DNA of 64,000 nucleotides from Salinibacter sp. 10B. Its GTDB lineage: Bacteria > Bacteroidota > Rhodothermia > Rhodothermales > Salinibacteraceae. The translations under genes and the position numbers were made by a program. The DNA is taken from contig NZ_MQWC01000004.1 of NCBI RefSeq assembly GCF_002954405.1, forward strand, positions 4,200,790 to 4,264,789, written 5' to 3'. The notes beneath the pieces are model-generated. The model had not been told where the DNA came from. It did no database searches and worked only from the letters and a program-made list of their open reading frames with translations. Positions 46,357 to 54,912 of this stretch are shown piece by piece (the first letter of the stretch is position 1; each line of letters opens with the position of its first letter).

Positions 46357-47247
46357 CTAGGCCACCGGTTCGAGCCGGTTTTCTTGGAAATGCTCCCACG
46401 TCAGCGATCCCGACTCGGCCTGCTGTTTGAGTTCAGGTGCTTCGCTTTCCAGGAGTGTATCGGCACGGCTAGCCGGGCTTGCGGAGAGGGCCAGGGCCGC
46501 AGCCTCTCGCTCGGCGGCGGTCCCGTCCCGCAGCACGCGCTCCAGGTCGTCCAACGCGCTGGCCTGGGCAAACGGCCCCACGAGGCGCCAGAGCTCGGGG
46601 GGCACGGACCGGTCGGCGGCCCAGCGTTCGTGAGCGTAGTCCACCAGCATGCGGGCGAGCGTGGGATTGGCGCGCTCGTCGAGCTGCTGGATCGGGTAAA
46701 GGGGACTTCCCTCGAAGACCAGCTTCAGCACCATCTGATTCCAGGCCCCTTCGTCAAAGTGCTCTGCCGGGTAGGGGTTGCGATGAGCCACGGCTTCGAG
46801 TACCGAGGTCATGTTGCTGCGCACCCCTTCGGCGGCGCGATCGCTGTGAGCCTCCGGGTAGGGGAGGAGGGGAAGGGCCTGGTAGAGCGCCACCGACTCG
46901 CCCACGTCGGCATGCGCAAAGACACGGTCGAGCACGTGGAGGTATTCGTCTTTGTCCTCATGGGGGAGGCTCAGCACAATCAGCGTGCGCCCGGCTTGGT
47001 CGGCACTCCAGCCGGCGGGGTGCCAGCCGGCGCGAGCCTCATCCGCTGCGTCGAGGTCTTCGCCCGAAAGCTCCAGGTCGTCTTTGTCGATGTACCGGGT
47101 CACGGCGCTGAACGACGTGTAGAAGGTCCGTCGTGGAGCACCGGTTGCGATTTGTTCTCGTTGCTCGTGTAGCCAGTCGAGTCCGTCGTCGTCGGCCACG
47201 CGGCCAAGCCATTCGGACAGAAGCTCCTTCACGCGTGATCGGTCCAT
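46357..47247 (-). CDS. eboA: EboA domain-containing protein
   Basis: 296 residues, mostly helical and acidic. It has no known enzyme motif. The pattern matches EboA: an N-terminal helix, then FYTSFSAVTRYI, then a long helical repeat with RTLIVLSLP, LYQALPLLPYPEAH, and a conserved central block GVRSNMTSVLEAVAHRNPYPAEHFDEGAWNQMVLKLVF, where NPYP and the following helix are most characteristic. The family is known only from ebo clusters, and its role is undefined. It starts 92 bp after the eboF stop, a spacer that includes part of a G-rich dyad element. Confidence 0.88.
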   Translation of the reverse strand: MDRSRVKELLSEWLGRVADDDGLDWLHEQREQIATGAPRRTFYTSFSAVTRYIDKDDLELSGEDLDAADEARAGWHPAGWSADQAGRTLIVLSLPHEDKDEYLHVLDRVFAHADVGESVALYQALPLLPYPEAHSDRAAEGVRSNMTSVLEAVAHRNPYPAEHFDEGAWNQMVLKLVFEGSPLYPIQQLDERANPTLARMLVDYAHERWAADRSVPPELWRLVGPFAQASALDDLERVLRDGTAAEREAAALALSASPASRADTLLESEAPELKQQAESGSLTWEHFQENRLEPVA

Positions 47248-47311
47248 GGAGAAAGCGGTTAGGTACGAGGGAAAGCGGTTTCAAGGGCAGGACGATTTTC
47301 AACGGAGCGAT

Positions 47312-47352
47312 GGGGGGCAGGTGCCCCCACTGTCCCCGCCTACTGGTCCCTT
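47312..47352. repeat. G-rich dyad element copy 2, overlapping the eboF end
   Basis: GGGGGCA (47313-47319) and TGCCCCC (47322-47328) form a perfect palindrome. The stretch continues with ACTGTCCCCGCC and overlaps the eboF stop codon. In sequence and order it matches the reverse complement of the element at 3349-3390. Confidence 0.6.
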
Positions 47353-48752
47353 GACGCACTCTTTATCTGCTCCATCGATTGTTCGGTCAGGTGAGACAGA
47401 ATCACATCGTGAACGTCGGTCGCCTGGAGGGCGTCGGTCGATAGACCGGACGACTGGTTGCTGATGAGGAGCGGCCCTTCGTCGGTGGAGTCGGGCAGGC
47501 GGCCGTGTGAGCCCTTCACTAGTTTGCCATTTGTGGGAATCACGTCCATCACGTAGCGGAAGCCGAGCTTTTTCTGAAGCAGGCGCGCCGAAGCACGCAA
47601 CTGCGGGGCCGTGAGGTCGGGGTCCAAGAACAGCTCAGCGGGGTCATAGCCGGGCTTGCGGTGGATCTCGACGGTCGGGGCAAAGTCGGGCGCCATATCA
47701 TCGTCCAGCCAGTAGTAGTAGCTGAACCAGGCATCCCGCTCCGAAATGGCAATCAGTTCACCGGAGTGGGGATGGTCGAGATCGTAGTCGGCCTTCGTGT
47801 TGTTGTCAAGCACCTGGTCCACCCCATCCGTCGCGGCCACGAGAGAACGAACGTCGTCAATGTCGTCCTCGTCCCGCACGTAGATGTGCGCCACTTGATG
47901 GTCGGCCACGGCGAATGCGTCGGAGGCCCCGGGCACCAGCAGCTCGCCGCCCATCTCTTCACGGACGGTGATGTAGCCCTCACGCCGCAACATGCGGTTG
48001 AGCGCCACGGGGCGGTCGGCCTCGCGGATGCCGTACTCCGAGAGGAGGATTACCTGCGCGCCCCGGTCCTCGTAGAAGGTGACGAGGTCCTTGCAGACCT
48101 CGTCGATCTCCCGCAGGTCTTGGGCCAGATCCGGATCGTGCGGGCCGATGCGCTGAAGGTTGTAATCGAGGTGAGGGAGGTAGAGGAGCGTGAGCGTGGG
48201 ATCGAACCGACGCTCCGTCATCTTGGCCGAGGCAGCCACCCATTGGCTGGATTCGATGGAGGAGGTGGGGCCCCAGAAGTTGAAGAGGGGAAATTGCCCG
48301 AGCTCGTCCTGCAGCTCGAAGCGGAAGTCGGACGGCGTGGTGTAAAGGTCCGGAATTTTGCGCCCGTCCGCCGCGTACATCGGTCGCTCGATGACGACGT
48401 GGTCGGCGCCGGAGTAGGCGGCATAGCGCCAGTAGAGGTTCGCGACCGTAAAGTCCGGATCCATCTGCCGGGCGGTCTCCCAGAGGTAAGGTCGCTGGAT
48501 GAGCCGGCCCGAGCGCAACCAGAAGCGGATTTCGGCGGTGTCGCGGAAGTACCAGCCGTTGCCCACGATGCCGTGCTCGCTAGGGGGGGTACCCGTGAGA
48601 AAGGTGGACTGCACGGAGCACGTAACGGCGGGCAGCGACGGCTCGACGGTGGCTTGTTGTCCACGCTCGGCCCACTCCGAGAGGAAGGGCGTGTGCTCTC
48701 CCAGTAGCTCGGGCGTGAGGCCAACGACATTCATCACGACGGTTTTTTCCAT
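47340..48752 (-). CDS. eboF: EboF: alkaline phosphatase / nucleotide pyrophosphatase-family protein
   Basis: 470 residues. The ATG at 48752 is preceded by GGAG. It belongs to the type I phosphodiesterase/nucleotide pyrophosphatase group of the alkaline phosphatase superfamily. The catalytic-type region is PAVTCSVQSTFLTGTPPSEHGIVGNGWYFRD, with Thr-Cys where many relatives have the Thr nucleophile. Further metal-site blocks are YLPHLDYNLQRIGPHD, LSEYGIREADRP and AVADHQVAHIY. In ebo clusters it is thought to process a phosphorylated or nucleotide-linked intermediate. It lies 10 bp downstream of eboE, so the two are almost certainly cotranscribed. Confidence 0.9.
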   Translation of the reverse strand: MEKTVVMNVVGLTPELLGEHTPFLSEWAERGQQATVEPSLPAVTCSVQSTFLTGTPPSEHGIVGNGWYFRDTAEIRFWLRSGRLIQRPYLWETARQMDPDFTVANLYWRYAAYSGADHVVIERPMYAADGRKIPDLYTTPSDFRFELQDELGQFPLFNFWGPTSSIESSQWVAASAKMTERRFDPTLTLLYLPHLDYNLQRIGPHDPDLAQDLREIDEVCKDLVTFYEDRGAQVILLSEYGIREADRPVALNRMLRREGYITVREEMGGELLVPGASDAFAVADHQVAHIYVRDEDDIDDVRSLVAATDGVDQVLDNNTKADYDLDHPHSGELIAISERDAWFSYYYWLDDDMAPDFAPTVEIHRKPGYDPAELFLDPDLTAPQLRASARLLQKKLGFRYVMDVIPTNGKLVKGSHGRLPDSTDEGPLLISNQSSGLSTDALQATDVHDVILSHLTEQSMEQIKSASRDQ

Positions 48753-48762
48753 AACGCTCCGA

Positions 48763-49968
48763 TCATTCCAGGTTCGACAAAATCCATTGGTACTCCCGCA
48801 GGAGAGACGTGGGGAGGTCTTCTTTCAGGGGCGTGGGCAGTACGTCCCAGGTGTAGGTTTCAATTTCGAGGTGGGAACAGATCGATGCATCCGACACCAG
48901 CTCCAGAGTGCGGGCAATGTCCCCTCGCGTCGAATGCAGGCCCTCGTACGCGTCGGTGTAAATGGGCACGTGATAGTGGATGCGCCATTCGTCAGCGTCA
49001 GTGTCGGCAAGGTGGGGAAGAGCCTCCGGCAGGTCTCGGTACCGATTGAGGGAACCGTTGCTCCGTCGTTCTACGACTTGGTGCAGATAGGTGTCCTCTG
49101 CAAAGGGACGGAGTCGGTTGGCGAGAGAGGATCGGTCGTCGGGGAGGCGTGCCCGAAGGGCTGCACTCAACTGCACTTTCCCGACGGGAATGTCGGCTGT
49201 GGAGAGCTGCTGAAAGACAGATTCAGGCGTCTCGTATTCGACGGCGAAGTGACAGGTGTCGTAGCAGAGCTGCACGTGGCGCCGGAGGAGCGATTCGGCC
49301 TCGCTCTGTGACACGTGTAGCTGATCGGCCAGATGGGCACCGCCCACAGGCCAGAGCCAGTCCTGAAAGAAGGCAACCGACTCCGCCGTATTCTCAATCA
49401 GACAGTCGGGTTCTGGCTCCAGGTCGACATGGAGGTGGGTGTCCGTTTCCGCCTCGATCTCAGCGAGCGTTTCCACGATCTCTGACAGATGATGACTGCC
49501 GAGCCGAAAGGCAGTCTCCCGCGCCTCCGCGTCCAGCCACGGCTTGTAGGAGAGGGGGGACGTGGAGATGCTGCCCTGCATTCCCTTGGGCACGAGACGG
49601 GCGAGGATGCGGGCCAGTCGACGTGTGTACTCGACCCGCTGGTCCGATCGCCAGTCCGGGGCGTAAACGTTGTCTTTCACTCGTTCCCCGTGAAAGCTCC
49701 CGTACGGAAAGCCATTCAGCGTAAAGACGTACAGCCCGTTCGATTGCAGCCACTCGTGGAACCGGGAAAGCCGATCGCCTTGGAGGAGCGTTGTGGCGGC
49801 CTGGTTGGAGAGGCGAAGACCGACCCCGAACGGGTCGTTGGGCGACACGTGACGCTTCAGGTCCGGAAGGTATCGCTTGAGTGCCGATGCGACTTCCGAC
49901 CACTGCTCGCCCGGGTGAATGTTGGTGCAGTACGTAAGGTGGAGGTCGTCGTTCGGGCCGATACGCAC
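48763..49968 (-). CDS. eboE: EboE: sugar phosphate isomerase/epimerase-like metabolite traffic protein
   Basis: 401 residues with a GTG start at 49968. It is a TIM-barrel protein of the xylose-isomerase-like superfamily. Typical EboE blocks are LTYCTNIHPGEQW near the N-terminus, GLRLSNQAA, FTLNGFPYGSFHGERVKDNVYAPDW, a metal-binding VDLEPEPDCLIE, LCYDTCHFAVEY, and HYHVPIY. The family is annotated as acting in metabolite traffic because loss affects export of a product in cyanobacteria. It starts 29 bp after the TMEM220-like gene and is the first ebo gene of this run. Confidence 0.92.
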   Translation of the reverse strand: MRIGPNDDLHLTYCTNIHPGEQWSEVASALKRYLPDLKRHVSPNDPFGVGLRLSNQAATTLLQGDRLSRFHEWLQSNGLYVFTLNGFPYGSFHGERVKDNVYAPDWRSDQRVEYTRRLARILARLVPKGMQGSISTSPLSYKPWLDAEARETAFRLGSHHLSEIVETLAEIEAETDTHLHVDLEPEPDCLIENTAESVAFFQDWLWPVGGAHLADQLHVSQSEAESLLRRHVQLCYDTCHFAVEYETPESVFQQLSTADIPVGKVQLSAALRARLPDDRSSLANRLRPFAEDTYLHQVVERRSNGSLNRYRDLPEALPHLADTDADEWRIHYHVPIYTDAYEGLHSTRGDIARTLELVSDASICSHLEIETYTWDVLPTPLKEDLPTSLLREYQWILSNLE

Positions 49969-49997
49969 GGGGGAGGAGAGGCAGTGTGCGAAGCTGG

Positions 49998-50396
49998 TTA
50001 GGACGTAGGCTCAGGCGACGCCGACGCGGGCGAAGAGGGCACACGCGTTCGCCACGTCAAAATTCCGGTCCACAGGGCTGTGATCAAAAACCCAAACATC
50101 TCTCGGGTTTCCTCCATGAGGCCCATCATTTCCTGTCCGGACGCGTCAAAGAACGGCACCGATCCGAACACGATGCGGACGGCTAGAAAGAGGCCGCTAA
50201 GTAGACAGCCGACCGCAACGAACCCAGACAGGGCCGTCGGCAGCCGACCGGCCAGGTAGACCACACAGCAGAGGGCGCCCGCTCCGTAAATCCCCATCCA
50301 GAGCCAGGGGTCGGGATCGTTGTATTGTACGATTGCGGCCGTCGCGAAGAGCACGAGCATCACGCCGTTTCCAATGTGGAAGAGTGTGCGTCCCAT
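49998..50396 (-). CDS. TMEM220-like small membrane protein
   Basis: 132 residues with four probable membrane helices: NGVMLVLFATAAIVQ, LWMGIYGAGALCCVVYLAG, ALSGFVAVGCLLSGLFLAV and FGFLITALWTGILTW. The AAIVQYNDPDPWLWMGIYG block is the hallmark of the transmembrane 220 family, which occurs in bacteria and animals and has no known function. It lies 29 bp upstream of eboE on the same strand and may belong to the same transcript. No enzyme motif is visible. Confidence 0.8.
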   Translation of the reverse strand: MGRTLFHIGNGVMLVLFATAAIVQYNDPDPWLWMGIYGAGALCCVVYLAGRLPTALSGFVAVGCLLSGLFLAVRIVFGSVPFFDASGQEMMGLMEETREMFGFLITALWTGILTWRTRVPSSPASASPEPTS

Positions 50397-50507
50397 GAGG
50401 CTGGAGGAGCTCTTGAGGATCGAGAATCACGTTCTGATCTCACGCATCCAGACGGGGGAGGTTCGGCACGAAAGCGAAAGGGACCGAAACGGGCGGGCTG
50501 GATCTCC

Positions 50508-51476
50508 TCACATTGTGATTACGACCTTTCCGCACCCCCGGCGGGCTTCCACGTACTGAATGGCGTCGGGGACGTCGCCTAGGGAGAACCGGCGATCGAT
50601 GAGCGGGGCAAGTTTCCCGTCGTCGATCAGATCCGACAAAGTGTGCAGGTCCTCTTGATTGGGCGACGACAACAGGACCTCGATGGTATTCTCTCTGGGT
50701 ATCGACACGACCGGAGCCAAGAACATTACCTGAAAGAGTCGTGCGGGCGAGCCCCCGACCAGAACGTACGTGCCTCCCGGCCGGAGGATGTCCAGATACG
50801 CCCGTGGCGACCGATAGGCTGCGGCATCGAGGATGAGGTCGTACGCCGTATCCAATTGGGTGACGTCCTCCTGCTCGTAGTCAATGACCCGATCCGGCTT
50901 CAGCGATTGCACTGCATCCATCTTTTCTGGACTACACACGGCCGTAACGGTCGCTCCGAATGCCTTTGCGATCTGCACTGCGAACGTGCCGACGCCTCCG
51001 GACGCGCCATTGATAAGTACGTGTTGTCCCGCTTCGATATGACCACAGTCGCGGAGTCCCTGCAGGGCAGCGAGACCGGCGACCGGCACAGCGGCTGCGT
51101 CCTTGAGGGACAGGCTCTCCGGTTTGGGAATCAGGACCGCTTCGGGCACGCAGGCGTACTCGGCAAATCCGCCGAACCCAGAGGTCGAAAGGTCTCCGAT
51201 GACGGCGTCACCCAAATCAAACTGAGAAGCCTTTGGGCCGAGTGCTTCAACCGTGCCGGCCACGTCGCTGCCAATCGTAGCCGTGGGGCGGAACAGGCCG
51301 CCGGCCATAAATCGCACGAGGAATGGGCGCCCGCGCATCAAGTGCCAATCCCCTGCGTTCACGGAGGCGGCCTGCACCTTTACCAGGACCTCCTCGTCGT
51401 CCGGTGCTGGCACGGGGCGTTCGTCGAGATGGAGGGCCTCAGGTCCCCCGTATTCGTGCTGAACGATTGTTTTCAT
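50508..51476 (-). CDS. Zinc-independent MDR oxidoreductase (quinone reductase-like, NAD(P)H)
   Basis: 322 residues from the ATG at 51476 (MKTIVQHEYGGPE). It is a medium-chain dehydrogenase/reductase: VKVQAASVNAGDWHLMRG, IGSDVAGTVEALGP, the catalytic-domain block AAVPVAGLAALQGLRD and the cofactor loop LINGASGGVGTFAVQIAKAFG. Zinc-binding cysteines are absent, so it belongs to the quinone-oxidoreductase branch. It lies 111 bp upstream of the TMEM220-like gene on the same strand, which may place it at the head of the ebo run, but it is a common solitary gene too. It diverges from the DUF2461 gene. Confidence 0.88.
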   Translation of the reverse strand: MKTIVQHEYGGPEALHLDERPVPAPDDEEVLVKVQAASVNAGDWHLMRGRPFLVRFMAGGLFRPTATIGSDVAGTVEALGPKASQFDLGDAVIGDLSTSGFGGFAEYACVPEAVLIPKPESLSLKDAAAVPVAGLAALQGLRDCGHIEAGQHVLINGASGGVGTFAVQIAKAFGATVTAVCSPEKMDAVQSLKPDRVIDYEQEDVTQLDTAYDLILDAAAYRSPRAYLDILRPGGTYVLVGGSPARLFQVMFLAPVVSIPRENTIEVLLSSPNQEDLHTLSDLIDDGKLAPLIDRRFSLGDVPDAIQYVEARRGCGKVVITM

Positions 51477-51654
51477 TCTGCGTGTGGACGTGCGAGCGTC
51501 GGACGACGAGGGGGCAGTGTTCGGCATGGACGGCCGCTTTGGGGGGCTGCAAAGACGGGAAGGGCAGCTGGAAAACTACGCATTTCGGGACGGATGTTGT
51601 CCCGGGCCCATAAGAGTAGGTCTCGCCCTCATTCATCTCGAGCACGTCAACACT

Positions 51655-52353
51655 ATGACAACCCTCGAATCGCGTCCGCCCTTTCCCGGCTTTCGAGAAG
51701 AGGCCTTTCAGTTTCTTTGCGATCTCGCTGAACACAATGACCGCGAGTGGTTTAAGGCGCGCAAAGAGACGTACGAGGAGGAGGTCAAAATGCTGCTGGA
51801 ACTGCTCTTGGCCGACGGGGCACGGCGTCTAGAAACCGAAGGGCTTCCGCTCACGGCCCATCCAACCACGTCCCGATTCCGGATCCACCGGCACCTCCGC
51901 TTTACAGACGACAAGACGCCGTACAAGACCAACGTTGGCGGTATTTTCGACCGGTCCGGTGAGAAGGACGAGAATGGCGTCGTCTACGTACACGTAGAGC
52001 CGGACAATTGCTTTCTGGCCGCTGGATTCTACAAGCCGAGTGTCTCGTATCTCCGCCCGGTGCGGCGGCGGATGGCGGCAAATCCTTCTACGTTCTACGA
52101 CCTACTCGGGGAGATGGAGGAGAGAGGTCTTCCGGTCGACAGCAGGGGCGACACCTTGACGGGGATGCCGCAAGGGTTCAGCGGCTACCGAGACGAAGAG
52201 ATTGCATCCTATCTGAAGTGGAAGCACTACCTCGTCCGTCGCGGATTCGCGGACGGCGCCCTCCAGACCCCGCAGTTTGTGGAGGAAATCGTTCGGATGA
52301 CCCGCGAGGCTCTTCCACTCCTGGAATTCGTGTGGGCGGCACACGAGACCTAG
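51655..52353 (+). CDS. DUF2461 domain-containing protein
   Basis: 232 residues from the ATG at 51655; the frame is open to 51484 but non-coding in appearance. The family pattern is clear: FPGFREEAFQFLCDLAEHNDREWFKARKETYEE, then RFRIHRHLRFTDDKTPYKTNVGG, and YVHVEPDNCFLAAGFYKPS. Function is unknown. The fold is cytoplasmic with no signal or membrane segment. It is convergent with ispG, and the gap holds interleaved inverted repeats. Confidence 0.9.
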   Translation: MTTLESRPPFPGFREEAFQFLCDLAEHNDREWFKARKETYEEEVKMLLELLLADGARRLETEGLPLTAHPTTSRFRIHRHLRFTDDKTPYKTNVGGIFDRSGEKDENGVVYVHVEPDNCFLAAGFYKPSVSYLRPVRRRMAANPSTFYDLLGEMEERGLPVDSRGDTLTGMPQGFSGYRDEEIASYLKWKHYLVRRGFADGALQTPQFVEEIVRMTREALPLLEFVWAAHET

Positions 52354-52356
52354 TCA

Positions 52357-52448
52357 AGGGGCTTCAGCTCCATCCGGTTATACGCACGCCGAGGACTGGG
52401 AAGAAGCGGTCGTTGCTTGAAGCCCCTCAGCTTCGTACCGGATGGAGC
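52357..52448. repeat. Interleaved inverted repeats (A-B-A'-B' order)
   Basis: AGGGGCTTCA (52357-52366) pairs exactly with TGAAGCCCCT (52418-52427). GCTCCATCCGGT (52367-52378) pairs exactly with ACCGGATGGAGC (52437-52448). The order is A, B, A', B', so the two stems cannot nest and would either form a pseudoknot or exclude each other. It lies between the convergent DUF2461 and ispG genes. Confidence 0.7.
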
Positions 52449-52481
52449 AAGCAAGGGCCGTGGGACGAAACGAAATAGGGG

Positions 52482-53693
52482 TTACGACGTGGGCAGGTCC
52501 GGCTTTGTGACGCCCGTTGCATCGGTCCCCTCGTCGGAGGGGGGCTCGTCCGCATCCGTCGGGGCTCCATCGCCAGAGGGATCGGACACGGAGACCGACG
52601 CTTCATCGTCGGCTGCGGCGTCGTCCTCTTCGTCCCAGTTGTCAATGGCGTCCAGGATACGATCCACAATTTCATCTTCGGGCACCGTGTCCACGACCTC
52701 GCCGTGCTTGAAGAAGTGGGCGCGGCCCCGACCTAGCGAGATGCCGAGGTCGGCCCCGCTGGCCTCGCCCGGTCCATTCACGGCACAGCCCATGAGGGCC
52801 ACGTTCAGATCCTTGTCGAAGCTGCGTTCAGCGACGGCCTCCTCCACCTCTTCGACAATGGAAAAGAGATCTCCCACGAGTCGGCCACAGGTTGGACACG
52901 CGATGATATTCACGCCCGGGCGGCCGATGCCGAGGGACTTCAGGATGCGATGTCCCACCTTGACCTCCTCCACGGGATCGGCGGCCAAGGAAACCCGAAT
53001 GGTGTCCCCGATGCCGTCGGCCAGGAGGGACCCGATGCCGATCGAGCTTTTCACAGTGCCGGTATCGAGAGTGCCGCTTTCCGTCACACCCAGGTGCAAC
53101 GGATAGTTCGTTTCTTCGGCCACCTTGCGGTAGGCCTGAATCATGTACATCGGGTCGGAGTGCTTCACCGAGATCACGATGTCCTCAAAGTCATTTTTGT
53201 GGCAGACCTCCACGTGGCGCATCGCACTCTCGAAGAGGGCCTGCGGCTTCGGGTAGCCGTGCTTCTCAAGAATATCTTCCTCCAGCGAGCCGGAATTGAC
53301 GCCAATCCGAATGGGAATGCCTGCGTCCTTTGCAGCCTGAAGCACCTCGCGTTCCCACTCTGGTTTGCCGATATTCCCAGGATTGATCCGCACCTTGTGG
53401 ATGCCGGCCTCAATGGCTTTTAGAGCGTACTGATAGTTAAAATGAATGTCGGCCACGACGGGGACCGTCGCCCCCTGCACAATGTCGGCCAGTGCATCGG
53501 CGTCCTCCGGGCGGGGCACAGCCACACGCACAATGTCGGCTCCCGCTTCCGCGAGCCGATTGATCTCGTCGAGGGTCGCGTCCACCTCGTGTGTCTTGGT
53601 CGTCGTCATCGACTGCACAGAGACGGGGGCATCGCCCCCAATCTGCACATCGCCAACCTGAACGGGACGGGTCTCGCGGCGTGGGCGGTCCAT
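52482..53693 (-). CDS. ispG: 4-hydroxy-3-methylbut-2-enyl diphosphate synthase IspG
   Basis: 403 residues. IspG converts MEcPP to HMBPP in the non-mevalonate isoprenoid pathway and holds a 4Fe-4S cluster. The N-terminus reads VQVGDVQIGGDAPVSVQSM, followed by the barrel with RVAVPRPEDADAL, IHFNYQYALKAIEAG and RINPGNIG. The cluster ligands lie in IIACPTCGRLVGD and ALMGCAVNGPGEA, and the latter is diagnostic. It is the short (bacterial) form. The last 45 or so residues are an acidic, low-complexity tail not found in E. coli IspG, which fits a halophile. The need for Fe-S supply matches the suf run. Confidence 0.97.
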   Translation of the reverse strand: MDRPRRETRPVQVGDVQIGGDAPVSVQSMTTTKTHEVDATLDEINRLAEAGADIVRVAVPRPEDADALADIVQGATVPVVADIHFNYQYALKAIEAGIHKVRINPGNIGKPEWEREVLQAAKDAGIPIRIGVNSGSLEEDILEKHGYPKPQALFESAMRHVEVCHKNDFEDIVISVKHSDPMYMIQAYRKVAEETNYPLHLGVTESGTLDTGTVKSSIGIGSLLADGIGDTIRVSLAADPVEEVKVGHRILKSLGIGRPGVNIIACPTCGRLVGDLFSIVEEVEEAVAERSFDKDLNVALMGCAVNGPGEASGADLGISLGRGRAHFFKHGEVVDTVPEDEIVDRILDAIDNWDEEDDAAADDEASVSVSDPSGDGAPTDADEPPSDEGTDATGVTKPDLPTS

Positions 53694-53907
53694 GAAGCGG
53701 AAAGAGTTAGTGGGGGAGAAGGGTGATCGGCAGTGCTACGAAAACGCAGGGCAAAGGCTCCGGGCTCCGGGACAAGGGGAGTGCAACGTCGTCGTCACGA
53801 CTCCGGCTTTTCAATCATGATTTACATCGTCTGCGGCAAGCCATTACGGACCATCGAAGCAGGGCGTCGACGAGAATCCGGAGCCTGACGCTCCCACCTC
53901 GACAGTG

Positions 53908-54912
53908 CTAGGACTGACTTGCTTCGTACAATGTCCGTTTTTCGTCGTCGCTCAATGCGTCGTATCCCTGTTCACTAATCTTATCGAGGATGCGATCGAC
54001 CTCCTTTGAGCGGTTGTTTGAGCGCGAGGGAGGAGCGCCGTCCGACGACGATGCGGGGCGCTGACGAGACGGAGAACGACCGCCACTTAAGCCGAAGAGC
54101 CCTTTGAATCGCTCTAGCAGGCTCGGTTGGGTTGACGAGCGCCGCCGGCGCTTTCCTCCAAAAAGTGGAGCCAGCCAGGCGGGAACGCCAATCTCGTCCC
54201 GCACCACCTTTGCGTACAGAAAGCCTGTGAGCGCACCGCCCCAGTGGGCGGCGACCGCTGTGCCGCTGCTCGACAACATCAGGAGCGCATCAATGATGAG
54301 GAAACCGATGACGACGTACAGCAGGCGCACGACGCCGAAAAAAAGCAGTCCAATCTGCTTGTAGGGATACAGAATGGCGACGGCCATGAGAACGCCGAGG
54401 ACGGAAGCGGAAGCGCCCACCACGGGCACAACGCCCGTTCCCGTAATCGTGGGGAAGAGGGGCTGCAAGAGCAGGCACATGATGCCGCCGCCAATACCGG
54501 TCATGAGGTACACCGTCCAGAATTGCTCCCGGCCGTGCATGCGCTCGAATTCCTTCCCGATCCAGTACAGCCATAACATGTTGAAGCCCACATGTAAGAG
54601 CCCCGGGAGTCCGCCGCTCGTGTGCATGAAGTTGTAGGTCACGAGCTGCCACGGTTCAAACAGAATGTCCGGGAAGACTGGATGGAGCGCAAGGTGCTCC
54701 ATGACGAACCGGAACCCCGACGGCCACAGATGCAGAAATTGGGCAAGGACGTACACCACCACATTAATCGTGATGATGGTCCGGAGCGCCTGTGGCTGGC
54801 GATAATACCAAGTGCGAAACTGATTCACGACCGTGCGTGTGGCTGGTGAGCCCCCGAATCGGAAAAGGATGAATCGATCCCGGAGAGTACCGACCCGTGC
54901 GGATGCGTTCAA
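53908..54912 (-). CDS. Rhomboid-family intramembrane serine protease
   Basis: 334 residues. Six or so membrane helices occupy residues 45-245. The rhomboid features are HVGFNMLWLYWIGKEFER, the Ser motif VVGASASVLG (GxS with Ala instead of the second Gly) and HWGGALTGFLYA with the catalytic His. A cytoplasmic tail follows, with a low-complexity basic/Ser stretch, and ends with DRILDKISEQGYDALSDDEKRTLYEAS, a short helical module commonly fused to Bacteroidota rhomboids. It cleaves membrane proteins within the bilayer. A second rhomboid gene lies 507 bp upstream on the same strand. Confidence 0.88.
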   Translation of the reverse strand: MNASARVGTLRDRFILFRFGGSPATRTVVNQFRTWYYRQPQALRTIITINVVVYVLAQFLHLWPSGFRFVMEHLALHPVFPDILFEPWQLVTYNFMHTSGGLPGLLHVGFNMLWLYWIGKEFERMHGREQFWTVYLMTGIGGGIMCLLLQPLFPTITGTGVVPVVGASASVLGVLMAVAILYPYKQIGLLFFGVVRLLYVVIGFLIIDALLMLSSSGTAVAAHWGGALTGFLYAKVVRDEIGVPAWLAPLFGGKRRRRSSTQPSLLERFKGLFGLSGGRSPSRQRPASSSDGAPPSRSNNRSKEVDRILDKISEQGYDALSDDEKRTLYEASQS

